Below are positions 6,799-14,122 of a DNA stretch of 14,903 nt, piece after piece (within the stretch, counting starts at the first letter, position 1; each line of letters starts with the position of its first letter). The notes beneath the pieces are model-generated. The model saw only the letters and a list, made by a program, of their open reading frames with translations. It had not been told where the DNA came from and searched no databases. Position numbers and translations under genes: made by a program. This DNA is from CAYGXH01 sp964354485. GTDB taxonomy: Bacteria; Bacteroidota; Ignavibacteria; UBA10030; SZUA-254. The stretch spans positions 1 to 14,903 of the forward strand of contig CAYGZY010000149.1 in the NCBI GenBank assembly GCA_964354485.1, in the 5' to 3' direction.

Positions 6799-7488
6799 TC
6801 AGCGCCTGCTGACCCAAATATATACCTTTATCTCAAACTTGGGTTGGAGAGGATGATCGGTAGTTACCTCGACCGTGCCTTGCCACGAACCTGTTTTTAC
6901 GGGTTTGAAGAGAACCTCCATTTGGGTCTGTTCACCGGGCATCAGCGAATTTTTTAAGAGCGTTACCTTAACATGCTCGAGTTTGGTGTTTACCGAAGTG
7001 ATGTTTACGGTTTTTTCCTGAGACGGATTTGTTATTGTCACCGTCCGGACGTACTCGGAATCGACTTTAGTATTGTCAAACCCGAAAAACGCAGGATTGA
7101 GTTTCAGTATTTGTATGATGTTCGCAGTCAGTTGCAGGGTAATTTTGGAATTTGAAGTATCGTTTGATGTTATATATACCTGTTTCGTGACCTTCCCGAG
7201 CCAGGATTGTGAATCGAATGTGATGTCCAGTTTAGCGGAATCGTTTGGTGCTACTTCCTTCTTGTCGATAAGGGTCGCTGTACAACCGCATTGAGCTTTT
7301 ACACCTGTAATTTTTAATGTATCATCACCGATATTCATGACAGTGACGGTCCGACCGATTTTTTGTCCCTGGTATATATCGCCCAGATCGATCGTTGTGC
7401 TTGGATGCACCTTTATCTTTGGTTCATCAGAGAATGATGGGGACGAAATAAGGATTATTAAGAAGAAAATGGCAATATACTTGTACAT
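6799..7488 (-). CDS. Exported DUF1573 protein (first of a tandem pair)
   Basis: A 229-residue protein with a signal peptide (residues 1-20, MYKYIAIFFLIILISSPSFS). DUF1573 follows, with the signature KAQCGCTA (CGC at 67-69) and VAPNDSAKLDITFD. A second beta-sandwich domain ends in a TTDHPLQPKFEIKVYIW block, which parallels ATDHPQLGTFSVRFHCW in the neighbour. The ATG at 7488 is preceded by GGAGA at good spacing. An ORF start 14 codons upstream has no such site and would lengthen the signal oddly. Both copies keep the same order and signature but are clearly diverged, so the duplication is old. The two genes form one transcription unit from a promoter at 7521-7549. The role is unknown; envelope or periplasmic location is inferred from the signal peptide. 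Confidence 0.87.
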   Translation of the reverse strand: MYKYIAIFFLIILISSPSFSDEPKIKVHPSTTIDLGDIYQGQKIGRTVTVMNIGDDTLKITGVKAQCGCTATLIDKKEVAPNDSAKLDITFDSQSWLGKVTKQVYITSNDTSNSKITLQLTANIIQILKLNPAFFGFDNTKVDSEYVRTVTITNPSQEKTVNITSVNTKLEHVKVTLLKNSLMPGEQTQMEVLFKPVKTGSWQGTVEVTTDHPLQPKFEIKVYIWVSRR

Positions 7489-7520
7489 AAGAATCTCCAA
7501 AAAAAACACTATACAACTAA

Positions 7521-7549
7521 AATATACCAATCTGCGGCAATATAATCAA
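7521..7549 (-). promoter_or_regulatory. Sigma-70-type promoter for the DUF1573 pair
   Basis: On the minus strand TTGATT (7549-7544), a 17-nt spacer and TATATT (7526-7521) form a good housekeeping promoter. Transcription would start near 7514, about 26 nt before the ATG at 7488. It faces away from the dehydrogenase gene. Confidence 0.55.
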
Positions 7550-7579
7550 GCCAATAATGGGTAAAATTTTATAAATTAC

Positions 7580-7608
7580 TTGAAAGTCGGTGATTCAAAC
7601 GGTAAATT
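7580..7608 (+). promoter_or_regulatory. Possible promoter for the short-chain dehydrogenase
   Basis: TTGAAA (7580-7585), 17 nt and TAAATT (7603-7608) lie about 37 bp upstream of the ATG at 7645. The -10 is only a partial match, and no Shine-Dalgarno precedes the start codon, so this is a moderate candidate. Confidence 0.35.
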
Positions 7609-7644
7609 ATGGGAAATTTTTCCTCAATCCTTAATTGGTAAAAT

Positions 7645-8403
7645 ATGATCAATCTATCGAAACAAGTAGTTATCGTCACCGGCGGATCACGCGGGATTGG
7701 AAGGGCAACCGCAATTTTATTCGCAATGGCAGGTGCAGATATTGCCATACTATATAAGAAAAATCGGTCAGCTGCTTTAAAAACCGTGCAATTGATAAAA
7801 GCCCTGGGGGTAAAAGGACTCTCCATGCGTATAAATGTAGAAAGAATGAGTGAATGTAACCGGGCAGCTAATGCAATTCGACGAAAATTGGGGAGTATAG
7901 ATATACTAGTAAATTGTGCGGGTATCTGGGAATTTGCGAAGATAGGCGAAATTTCCTCTGAATCATGGCGCCGTTCAATCGATATTAACCTGACAGGGAC
8001 GTTTAATATGTGCAATGCAGTGGTGTCTCACATGAAGGCCAGAAAATATGGTCGCATCATCAATATTTCAAGTACTGCAGGGCAGCGTGGTGAGGCATTC
8101 CATTCGCCATATGCCGCATCGAAAGGCGGTGTCATTGCTTTTACTAAATCCATTGCGTCGGAATTGATTAAACAGGGTATATGGGTGAATTGTGTAGCTC
8201 CCGGCTGGGTCGATACGGAAATGATTTCAGATGTAGTACAAAATCGAAAGATAAAAAGGGAAATTGAAAAATCTATTCCGAGAGGCATGTTTTCGACACC
8301 TGAGGAAATTGCAGGACCGATCCTCTTTCTGGCCTCCCATTTGGCAGATAATGTAGTGGGAGAGGTCCTAAATGTCAATGGTGGCAGTGTTCTATGTGGT
8401 TAA
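7645..8403 (+). CDS. FabG-like short-chain dehydrogenase/reductase
   Basis: A 252-residue classical SDR that would reduce or oxidise a keto/hydroxy group with NAD(P)H. The cofactor motif TGGSRGIG is at residues 12-19, NCAG (usually NNAG) at 90-93, and the catalytic residues are N115, S143, Y156 and K160 (Y-x3-K, with Ser 13 before Tyr). The C-terminal block GEVLNVNGGSVL is typical of FabG and related enzymes. Length is normal. The arginine in the glycine-rich motif (R16) is common in NADP-preferring members. The gene stands alone, divergent from the DUF1573 pair and without acyl-carrier or fatty-acid genes beside it, so a role as the main 3-oxoacyl-ACP reductase is not supported by context. 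It is slightly richer in A/T than its neighbours. The start has no visible Shine-Dalgarno. Confidence 0.9.
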   Translation: MINLSKQVVIVTGGSRGIGRATAILFAMAGADIAILYKKNRSAALKTVQLIKALGVKGLSMRINVERMSECNRAANAIRRKLGSIDILVNCAGIWEFAKIGEISSESWRRSIDINLTGTFNMCNAVVSHMKARKYGRIINISSTAGQRGEAFHSPYAASKGGVIAFTKSIASELIKQGIWVNCVAPGWVDTEMISDVVQNRKIKREIEKSIPRGMFSTPEEIAGPILFLASHLADNVVGEVLNVNGGSVLCG

Positions 8404-8427
8404 AAATGCTTAAAATTGATAAAAAAT

Positions 8428-8458
8428 GAGGATTTTAAAATAACCTCTTAAAATCTTC
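8428..8458 (+). terminator. AT-rich hairpin after the dehydrogenase
   Basis: GAGGATTTTAA (8428-8438) pairs with TTAAAATCTTC (8448-8458) with one G-U pair and a 9-nt loop, 25 nt after the stop codon. The stem is AT-rich and T-rich sequence follows at a distance. It is a plausible weak terminator for the dehydrogenase transcript. Confidence 0.4.
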
Positions 8459-8471
8459 AAATTTATGAGAT

Positions 8472-8493
8472 TTTTCTTGATATTTTCTTGATA
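8472..8493 (+). repeat. Tandem 11-bp direct repeat at the histone-like gene promoter
   Basis: TTTTCTTGATA occurs twice back to back (8472-8482 and 8483-8493). Each copy contains TTGATA, and the first supplies the -35 of the promoter proposed here. The repeat may be a binding site for a regulator or simply slippage in AT-rich DNA. Confidence 0.55.
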
Positions 8494-8506
8494 TTTTTCG
8501 TATATT
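8477..8506 (+). promoter_or_regulatory. Promoter of the histone H1-like gene
   Basis: TTGATA (8477-8482), 18 nt and TATATT (8501-8506) match the housekeeping consensus at five of six positions each. Transcription would start near 8513, leaving an AT-rich leader of about 128 nt before the ATG at 8641. Confidence 0.55.
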
Positions 8507-8640
8507 TCTGCCGGTATGAAAGAGAGAAAAAGTAATACTATCGATGCAAATCGGTGTGATGTACAAAGAATACATAAATGTAAAAGTAAAGTAATTTTTT
8601 AATTAATTAACAAAACCTCATAATAATCTGGAGGATTACA

Positions 8641-8850
8641 ATGGGTAGATTCACAGAGTTAAAAGACTTGCTCAGCAGTTTTGAGAAGGATTTCATCAAG
8701 TTTTACGAAAAGGGGAATAAATCAGCCGGCACGCGCGTCCGCAAACACATGAACGAGCTGAAGCGCAAAGCCCAGGAAGTCCGAAAGGAAATCCAGGATA
8801 TAAAGCTGAAAGCAAAAGACGCTGAAGGCGGCCCTACTCCAACGATGTAG
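8641..8850 (+). CDS. Histone H1-like DNA-binding protein, Hc1 family
   Basis: A 69-residue, lysine-rich helical protein. The N-terminal block (RFTELKDLLSSFEKDFIKFY, then EKGNKSAGTRVRKHMNELK) is the recognisable core of the Hc1 histone-like family, first known from chlamydial nucleoid condensation and widespread as short versions in Bacteroidota. Residues 1-60 would form helices, and the last residues (EGGPTPTM) are a short flexible tail. It lacks the long Lys/Ala-rich C-terminal tail of chlamydial Hc1, so it is the short bacterial form. Binding to DNA and chromosome compaction are inferred from the family. It has the best Shine-Dalgarno in the window (GGAGG at 8630-8634), its own promoter and a strong terminator, which suggests high expression as a single-gene unit. 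Confidence 0.85.
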   Translation: MGRFTELKDLLSSFEKDFIKFYEKGNKSAGTRVRKHMNELKRKAQEVRKEIQDIKLKAKDAEGGPTPTM

Positions 8851-8874
8851 AAAATCTTTAAAGTTGTCAGTTGT

Positions 8875-8912
8875 AAAGAGACTCCTGTGAAATCGGAGAC
8901 AGGAGTCTCTTT
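8875..8912 (+). terminator. Strong intrinsic terminator after the Hc1 gene
   Basis: AAAGAGACTCCTGT (8875-8888) pairs perfectly over 14 bp with ACAGGAGTCTCTTT (8899-8912), with a 10-nt loop, and is followed by ATTTTTAT. It ends 17 bp before the start of the dipeptidase gene. Its stem also has an A-run on the other strand. Confidence 0.88.
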
Positions 8913-8929
8913 ATTTTTATCTACGATAT

Positions 8930-10114
8930 ATGCGTATAAAAGTATTAATACTTCTTTTTTCTGTATTAGCTCTCGGTAGTCTCCGGAACGGTGATAATTT
9001 CAGGAAATTGCATCGGGATGCTCTGGTCATTGATACCCACAACGATTGCGTTATGCGCATTGTTAATGGTGAAGATTTGTCACGTGCCACCGGAAGGGGA
9101 CATTCTGACCTTCCCCGGTTCCTCGAAGGCGGAGTGGACGTTCAGGTCTTTTCCATCTTTGTTCCGCCTAGCAAGGGACAGAGATCGTACTTTCGGCGGG
9201 CAAATGACCAAATTGATTCTGTGGAGAGTTTTGTCGCAAAGAATATTGACAAGGTGAGGTTAGTGCGGACGAGCGGTGATATTGGAAGCGCCGCAGAGGA
9301 TGGAAAATTTGCGGTGATGCTCGGGATGGAAGGTGGTCATCCGCTCGAAAATTCATTGGAGAAGTTAAAATATTTCTATGATCGGGGCATACGGTACGTC
9401 ACTCTGACGTGGAATAATTCCACAGATTGGGCAACTTCGGCTGCCGATGAAGAGGGAAAATCGGATAAAAAAGTTCACGAGGGATTGTCCGAACTGGGAG
9501 TTAAGATGATCCGGGAAATGAATAAACTTGGAATGATAGTAGATGTTTCCCACCTTGGGGAGCGTTCATTCTGGGATGTATTGAAGACGACGAAAAAACC
9601 AATAATTGCTTCACATTCATCTGTATGGACAATATGCCATAACAGGAGGAATCTCACCGACGATCAATTGAAGGCAATAGCAGGGAATGGCGGAATTGTT
9701 TGTATCAATTTCGCTCCGTTTTTCATTGATAGTGGCTTCGCTGCGAAGGAAAAACGACTGCGCGAAGAAAATAAAGAGAGGATCGATTCATTCGTCGCGG
9801 CGCGTAAAACCAATCCGTCCCTCCGCAACATGTCTGTAGGTGATTTTTTAGGGGACGAGTACCGAAGAATCAGACCACCGCTTTCTAAGTTGATTGATCA
9901 TATCGATTATGTTGTTCAACTTATCGGGATCGATCATGTCGGATTGGGTTCGGATTTTGACGGAATTTCATCAACACCGTTGGATATGGATGATGTATCA
10001 TGTTTTCCCAACATCACACGCGAATTACTGATGCGGGGATACTCGGAAAGCGACATCAAAAAGATACTCGGTGAAAATTTTTTACGGGTACTCAGAGCAC
10101 AGGAGAAAAAATAA
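8930..10114 (+). CDS. Exported membrane-dipeptidase family (M19) metallopeptidase
   Basis: A 394-residue zinc peptidase of the renal dipeptidase family, which hydrolyses dipeptides, including some with D-residues. Residues 1-18 (MRIKVLILLFSVLALGSL) are a signal peptide without a lipobox cysteine, so a periplasmic place is likely. Metal and active-site residues are visible: H37 and D39 (DTHND), E134 (GMEGG), H208 (DVSH), H229 (ASHS) and D342 (GSDFDG), plus the CHNRRN substrate loop at 236-241. Length is normal for the family. The ATG is placed only 17 bp after the Hc1 terminator, and no Shine-Dalgarno is visible. It is kept because the next in-frame Met (residue 42) lies inside the active site. 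Expression probably depends on read-through or a very close promoter. The natural substrate is unknown; cell-wall peptide recycling is one possibility. Confidence 0.92.
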   Translation: MRIKVLILLFSVLALGSLRNGDNFRKLHRDALVIDTHNDCVMRIVNGEDLSRATGRGHSDLPRFLEGGVDVQVFSIFVPPSKGQRSYFRRANDQIDSVESFVAKNIDKVRLVRTSGDIGSAAEDGKFAVMLGMEGGHPLENSLEKLKYFYDRGIRYVTLTWNNSTDWATSAADEEGKSDKKVHEGLSELGVKMIREMNKLGMIVDVSHLGERSFWDVLKTTKKPIIASHSSVWTICHNRRNLTDDQLKAIAGNGGIVCINFAPFFIDSGFAAKEKRLREENKERIDSFVAARKTNPSLRNMSVGDFLGDEYRRIRPPLSKLIDHIDYVVQLIGIDHVGLGSDFDGISSTPLDMDDVSCFPNITRELLMRGYSESDIKKILGENFLRVLRAQEKK

Positions 10115-10433
10115 GCGTCAGGCTTACCTATAGATAATATTTATCGGTTCATGTATTGATAAGAAATTACTTACCCCTATTATGTGCGATCTTTAGAGGG
10201 TATTTTTGTCAAAATTAATTTACCAGCTAGATATGAAGCTTGAAAACGGATAGAGTTTCTTCGCGTAAAACCGAAGGATATTTTCGAAATATCATGGATT
10301 GGGTATTGTAAAACAAATGGCAAACACGTTACTTATGTTTTCAATTCAGATTTGTAGGCTTATCTCTGAAACGATCTCCCCGTTGGTTATTTCTTCCTCC
10401 GTGGAAGCTTAACGAACTCATGTGTTTTCGTAA
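10115..10433. other. 319-bp convergent gap with small hairpins only
   Basis: This is the space between the convergent dipeptidase and helicase genes. Short inverted repeats are present: TAAGC/GCTTA at 10112-10126, CTTCG/CGAAG at 10259-10276 and GATATTT/AAATATC at 10277-10293. None is a textbook terminator. I see no convincing ORF or RNA gene. Confidence 0.5.
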
Positions 10434-11630
10434 TTATCTATGTCGCCTTCTGGGGTTGTGTGATCCTTGACGAGAAGTGTGGGACATGCGGGGATGCTTC
10501 GGCGGCTCTACAGGTTCCCGCAGATCAGCCGTAGTGATAGGCTTGAGTGTTATGTTCCCGTTGTAGGTAAACAGTACCTTTTTGAAGAACTGTCTTTCTT
10601 CTTCCGTGGCCACAAGTGACACTGCTTCCCCGAGCTTTCCTGCCCGTGCCGTCCGACCAACCCTGTGTGTGTATGAGTCTACGTCCCGGGGTATTTCATA
10701 ATTGTAAACGTGTGTGATGTCATCTATGTGAAGCCCGCGCGCGGCTACATCCGTCGCAATAAGGACGTTGAATTTCTTTGCTCGAAAATCTGCCGTGACT
10801 CGTTCACGTTGTTTTTGTGACAAGTTACCGTGTAAACATCTTGCGTGGACACCATTGTTGGAGAGAGTTCTGGCGAGTTTAGATGTAACGTGCTTCCGGT
10901 TGCAGAAAACCAACGCAAGATCACGTTCAGACTGAAGCAGGGATATTAGAAGCGAAAGTTTCTGTTTAGTATTTGTCTGGTAGTATGTCTGATAAAGTAA
11001 GTCAGGTTTAACGATTGATGCAAACTCGATTCGTTTAGGATTCGTAAGATACTTCTGGCTGATCTTGATGATTTCCGCAGGCAGAGTCGCACTGAGCAGA
11101 AGTGTTTGTCGTTCTTTAGGAACGTGTCGGAGAATCCGCTCAATATCTGGAAGGAAACCCATGTCCAGCATGCGGTCGGCTTCATCGAACACGAGGTGCC
11201 GAATCGTCCCGAGATGAATATTACCACGATTGATCAGGTCGAGAAGTCTGCCGGGAGTACCTACGATAATATTTGTCTGGCGCAGCTTTTTCACCTGTTC
11301 ACTGATCGATACTCCGCCGTAGACCGGGGTTATGTTGAGATGCTTCCCGTGTGAAAACTTAATGAATTCCTCAGAAAGTTGTAGCGTAAGTTCACGTGTC
11401 GGCGCAAGAACGAGGACCGATAAGCCGTCTTGTCGCTGGAGCTTATCTATCAGGGGTAGCGCGAAGCCCAGCGTTTTGCCTGAGCCCGTCTCCGACTGCG
11501 CTATGACATCGCGACCGTCGGCAATCAAGGGGATCAATTCCTGCTGAATCGGTGTCGGTGTTGTGATACCATGCTTTGTGAGTAAAGCTATTGTTGATTT
11601 GCTGATGTGAAATGATTCGAATGTAGTCAT
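10434..11630 (-). CDS. DEAD-box ATP-dependent RNA helicase (RhlE-like)
   Basis: A 398-residue superfamily 2 helicase that unwinds short RNA duplexes, typically in ribosome assembly and mRNA turnover. Motifs in order: Q-motif (F4, TPTPIQ around 24-29), motif I (AQSETGSGKT, 44-53), Ia (PTRELTLQ, 77-84), GG 105-106, Ib (TPGR, 125-128), II (DEAD, 149-152), III (SAT, 180-182), then in the second RecA domain CNRK near 243, ATDVAARGLHID (292-303) and VI (HRVGRTAR, 322-329). The tail (about 365-398) is short and basic, ending RRRHR, which suits RNA binding, and there is no extra domain. The small size and motif set fit the RhlE group better than CsdA/DbpA, but subgroup assignment is tentative. It is monocistronic with its own promoter. 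The ATG has no clear Shine-Dalgarno. Confidence 0.95.
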   Translation of the reverse strand: MTTFESFHISKSTIALLTKHGITTPTPIQQELIPLIADGRDVIAQSETGSGKTLGFALPLIDKLQRQDGLSVLVLAPTRELTLQLSEEFIKFSHGKHLNITPVYGGVSISEQVKKLRQTNIIVGTPGRLLDLINRGNIHLGTIRHLVFDEADRMLDMGFLPDIERILRHVPKERQTLLLSATLPAEIIKISQKYLTNPKRIEFASIVKPDLLYQTYYQTNTKQKLSLLISLLQSERDLALVFCNRKHVTSKLARTLSNNGVHARCLHGNLSQKQRERVTADFRAKKFNVLIATDVAARGLHIDDITHVYNYEIPRDVDSYTHRVGRTARAGKLGEAVSLVATEEERQFFKKVLFTYNGNITLKPITTADLREPVEPPKHPRMSHTSRQGSHNPRRRHR

Positions 11631-11690
11631 ATGTTTTTTATATTTGAAAAAAAATTATAGAGATGGGATCTGCGAACGAAGGGAAGTGCG

Positions 11691-11720
11691 ATAATAGCGT
11701 TTTGCCTTGTCGGATGTAAA
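11691..11720 (-). promoter_or_regulatory. Promoter of the DEAD-box helicase gene
   Basis: On the minus strand TTTACA (11720-11715), 18 nt and TATTAT (11696-11691) each match the housekeeping consensus at five of six positions. Transcription would begin near 11684, about 54 nt before the ATG at 11630. Confidence 0.5.
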
Positions 11721-11798
11721 CCAATGAATTTTTTATAACTTTATCCTTAAAAACCGCGTACCCTGTGATTGACTGGGTATGGCGATCCAGTGATGATC

Positions 11799-13283
11799 CT
11801 ATGTCAGATACTGTTCGATGATCTTGCGGAAGTGGAAGCCGTAGATTGCGAGTGTTATCGCGCGAGGGAAGAGCCGGGGCCGACGGAACAACGACCAGAA
11901 AAAAAGTTTCCAGTAATGTATACGTTCTTTCCCAACAATTCCCAGTAGAATAATCGATTTATAGAGTGCAAGTAGTTTATTAAATTGGAAGTGAAATCCG
12001 CCGTTCCGAGTCGGTTTGTAAATTTCTATGAATTGTTTCACCCTGGAATAGTACTGTTTGGGTGAATAAATTGTCTGGAGAATTGATCTGTAACCGTTAA
12101 TCAGCGCTTCGCGGTCCATCTTCGGTTTGAAATTGATCGAAAAGTCTGTATTATCCCCCGATATCGGGTGCAGCAACCTGCCTTCTTTCAGAAGACGCTT
12201 GTATAGCTTTGTGCCGCGGGGAGCGTTCAGTAAACCGACCATGGCTGTAACGACACTACTATCCTGTATGAATCCGGAAACTCTGTCAAAAATAGAAATA
12301 GGATCGTTGTCGAAACCCACAATAAATCCTCCTTGAACCTGTAATCCGAAGTGGTGTATTTTCTTTATGCATTCTATGAGATTACGATTCTTATTCATTA
12401 CTTTTCCGCACTCTATCAGACTTCCTTCATTTGGTGATTCTATTCCGATGAACACTGTGTCGAATCCTGCGTTTGCCATCATTTTCATCAGTTCTTCATC
12501 GTCAGCGAGGTTGATCGACGTTTCTGTTGAAAGATTAAAGGGATGATGTCTTCTTTTCATCCATTCAGTAATAGCGGGGAGAATTTCCTTCTTCACCTTA
12601 TCCTTGTTTCCGATGAAGTTGTCATCGACGAAGAACACATCATTTCGCCATCCGGCGTTGTAGAGACTCTCTAGTTCTGCAATCACCTGTTCTTTTTCTT
12701 TTGTTCTCGGTCTGCGACCGTAGAGGACTGTAATATCACAGAAATCGCAATCGTACGGACAGCCCCTCGAATACTGAAGGTCCATCGTTGCATAGTCGCT
12801 GAAATTGATGAGTCCCCATGCTGGTATTGGTGTCGTTCTGACGTCTGCCCATTCATTTGATGTGTACCGGCGTTTGGGTATTCCATTCGCCACATCCTCT
12901 AAGAACTGCGGAAGTGTCACTTCAGCCTCATTGAGGACAAGGTGATCCACATCGGGGAAATCATCGGGTGCGGCCGTGAACAGAGGACCGCCTGCGACTA
13001 TTTTTGTTCCAAGCGCCTTACATCTGCCTATGATTGTTTTCGTGGATGCCAGCTGAACCGACATCGCGCCAAGAAACACATAATCTGCCCAGACAATATC
13101 GTTGTCATGAAGCTTTGTAACGTTCAAATCTACAAATCTTTTCTCCCAAACATCAGGAAGCATCGCAGCTACAGTGAGTAGTCCAAGTGGCGGTTGGCTT
13201 GCTTTTCTAGAAATGAAGCGTAGTGCATACTTGAAACTCCAGAATGTATCTGGGAATTGTGGTTGTACAATGAGGATCTTCAT
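11799..13283 (-). CDS. B12-binding domain radical SAM protein (DUF4070 type)
   Basis: A 494-residue enzyme with an N-terminal cobalamin-binding-like domain (about 1-140, with PPLGLLTVAAMLP at 31-43 and AGGP at 97-100). A radical SAM domain follows, with its [4Fe-4S] motif C175-x3-C179-x2-C182 in YSRGCPYDCDFCDI, then VFFVDDNFIGNK and FIGIESP. The C-terminal third is the DUF4070-like region. The B12 domain lacks the DxHxxG histidine, as is usual in this subgroup. The architecture is that of the hopanoid C-2 methylase HpnP and many uncharacterised relatives, so methylation of an unactivated carbon on a lipid or other substrate is possible. No hopanoid genes are nearby, so HpnP is not claimed. 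The last 45 residues are aromatic and basic and may associate with the membrane. It starts 106 bp after the RRM gene on the same strand. Confidence 0.9.
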   Translation of the reverse strand: MKILIVQPQFPDTFWSFKYALRFISRKASQPPLGLLTVAAMLPDVWEKRFVDLNVTKLHDNDIVWADYVFLGAMSVQLASTKTIIGRCKALGTKIVAGGPLFTAAPDDFPDVDHLVLNEAEVTLPQFLEDVANGIPKRRYTSNEWADVRTTPIPAWGLINFSDYATMDLQYSRGCPYDCDFCDITVLYGRRPRTKEKEQVIAELESLYNAGWRNDVFFVDDNFIGNKDKVKKEILPAITEWMKRRHHPFNLSTETSINLADDEELMKMMANAGFDTVFIGIESPNEGSLIECGKVMNKNRNLIECIKKIHHFGLQVQGGFIVGFDNDPISIFDRVSGFIQDSSVVTAMVGLLNAPRGTKLYKRLLKEGRLLHPISGDNTDFSINFKPKMDREALINGYRSILQTIYSPKQYYSRVKQFIEIYKPTRNGGFHFQFNKLLALYKSIILLGIVGKERIHYWKLFFWSLFRRPRLFPRAITLAIYGFHFRKIIEQYLT

Positions 13284-13389
13284 CGTTTCTTCACTTGTTC
13301 TATGTTAGCTCCGTATGACGCCGTTGCATTATTCAGCGGTATCCTTAAACGATGCTCGAAACACTATGCTATCGTTGCCGGTAGCTGGT

Positions 13390-13644
13390 TCACGGGCGCT
13401 CACCACCGAAGCGAACAGCTCGTACGTTAAGCAAGCTCCCTTTGAGCTCTTTTCCGTGTAATCCGGTGATTGCTGCCAGCGCTTCTGACTGCACTGGCAT
13501 ATCGACAAAACTGAAACCCTTTGAGCTATTGTCGTGCCTGTCTTTAACAATGTTCACAAAAGCTACCTGCCCAAAGGCTCGGAACGCTATCCGTAGATCG
13601 TCTTCCTTGACTTCTGGCGACAAGTTGCACGCGTAGATGGTCAT
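13390..13644 (-). CDS. Small single-RRM RNA-binding protein
   Basis: An 84-residue protein consisting of one RNA recognition motif. RNP2 is IYACNL (residues 3-8, usually IYVGNL) and RNP1 is KGFSFVDM (42-49, usually KGFGFVEM), with the expected spacing and a conserved loop of AFRAFGQVAFVNIVKDR. There is no Gly-rich tail beyond a short FGGERP end. Bacterial proteins of this kind, best known from cyanobacteria (Rbp), bind single-stranded RNA and are often induced by cold. It starts at ATG with AAAGGAAA upstream, a good Shine-Dalgarno. It may be co-transcribed with the radical SAM gene 106 bp downstream, as no strong terminator separates them. Another ORF overlapping it in a different frame on the same strand has no domain and is not real. 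Confidence 0.92.
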   Translation of the reverse strand: MTIYACNLSPEVKEDDLRIAFRAFGQVAFVNIVKDRHDNSSKGFSFVDMPVQSEALAAITGLHGKELKGSLLNVRAVRFGGERP

Positions 13645-13664
13645 TGAGTATTTCCTTTCATTTA

Positions 13665-13692
13665 ATTATCGGAAGGTCTGTGAAAACGTGAA
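13665..13692 (-). promoter_or_regulatory. Possible promoter of the RRM gene
   Basis: On the minus strand TTCACG (13692-13687), 16 nt and GATAAT (13670-13665) lie just before the Shine-Dalgarno; the implied leader is only about 14 nt. The -10 is a five-of-six match and the -35 four of six. Two CTTGTCC copies further upstream are an alternative -35 region. Confidence 0.3.
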
Positions 13693-14087
13693 TAATTTTC
13701 TGATGGAGTGAGTATCGGACAAGGGATCGAGAGTGGACAAGTCCTGACAGATAAAGATTCACGTACTCAATTTATGCTTAAAATCTCACAATTCCTAATT
13801 GATCTTTGAGTATGAATAGGTTCGCCCCTCTATCTGCCTCTTAGTGACAACGTATAAGGTGTGAACTTGTATCGTGTAAAAATTAATCCGATGTAGTCAA
13901 CTGGCTCTGGTTTTCTTAATCCTTCTCCCAGTCTGCCTTCGGCCATTCGGTAATGTTCCTGCATCTCATGTCAGATCATTTCAGCCAACTTTATCTACGA
14001 TTTATGAATTGGTATTTGGAATTATGGAGCGATTTCGATTGCTTGCAATACGTGTTTTTATGTAACCGTCTAATTCCTGATTTGGAA

Positions 14088-14116
14088 TTGACATAAATTA
14101 TCGCTATCTTCATATT
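14088..14116 (+). promoter_or_regulatory. Candidate promoter of the cold-shock gene
   Basis: A perfect TTGACA (14088-14093), 17 nt and CATATT (14111-14116). Transcription would start near 14123, giving a leader of about 249 nt before the ATG at 14372, in keeping with the long leaders of cspA-type mRNAs. Confidence 0.45.
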
Positions 14117-14122
14117 ACAAAA

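Noticed and set aside
6414..6812. 132-codon plus-strand ORF opposite the DUF1573 gene
   Set aside because: It is antisense to a gene with signal peptide and DUF1573 signature; no domain is visible.
7569..8015. 148-codon minus-strand ORF opposite the dehydrogenase
   Set aside because: It is antisense to a clear SDR gene with intact motifs and has no family features of its own.
8028..8378. 116-codon minus-strand ORF opposite the dehydrogenase
   Set aside because: It is the antisense shadow of the SDR C-terminal half.
10259..10293. Two adjacent hairpins in the convergent gap, considered as a small RNA or terminator
   Set aside because: The stems are only 5 and 7 bp, with no T-run or nearby promoter.
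13329..13550. 73-codon ORF overlapping the RRM gene in another frame
   Set aside because: The RRM frame has RNP1, RNP2 and a good Shine-Dalgarno; this frame has none of these.
14044..14073. CGTCTAA on the plus strand (14067-14073) with TGCAATA 16 nt upstream, resembling the ECF promoter
   Set aside because: The -35 lacks the AAC core, and the nearest plus-strand gene is 300 bp away with a better housekeeping promoter in between. The adjacent TGTAAC directly abuts the CGTCTAA and has no spacer.
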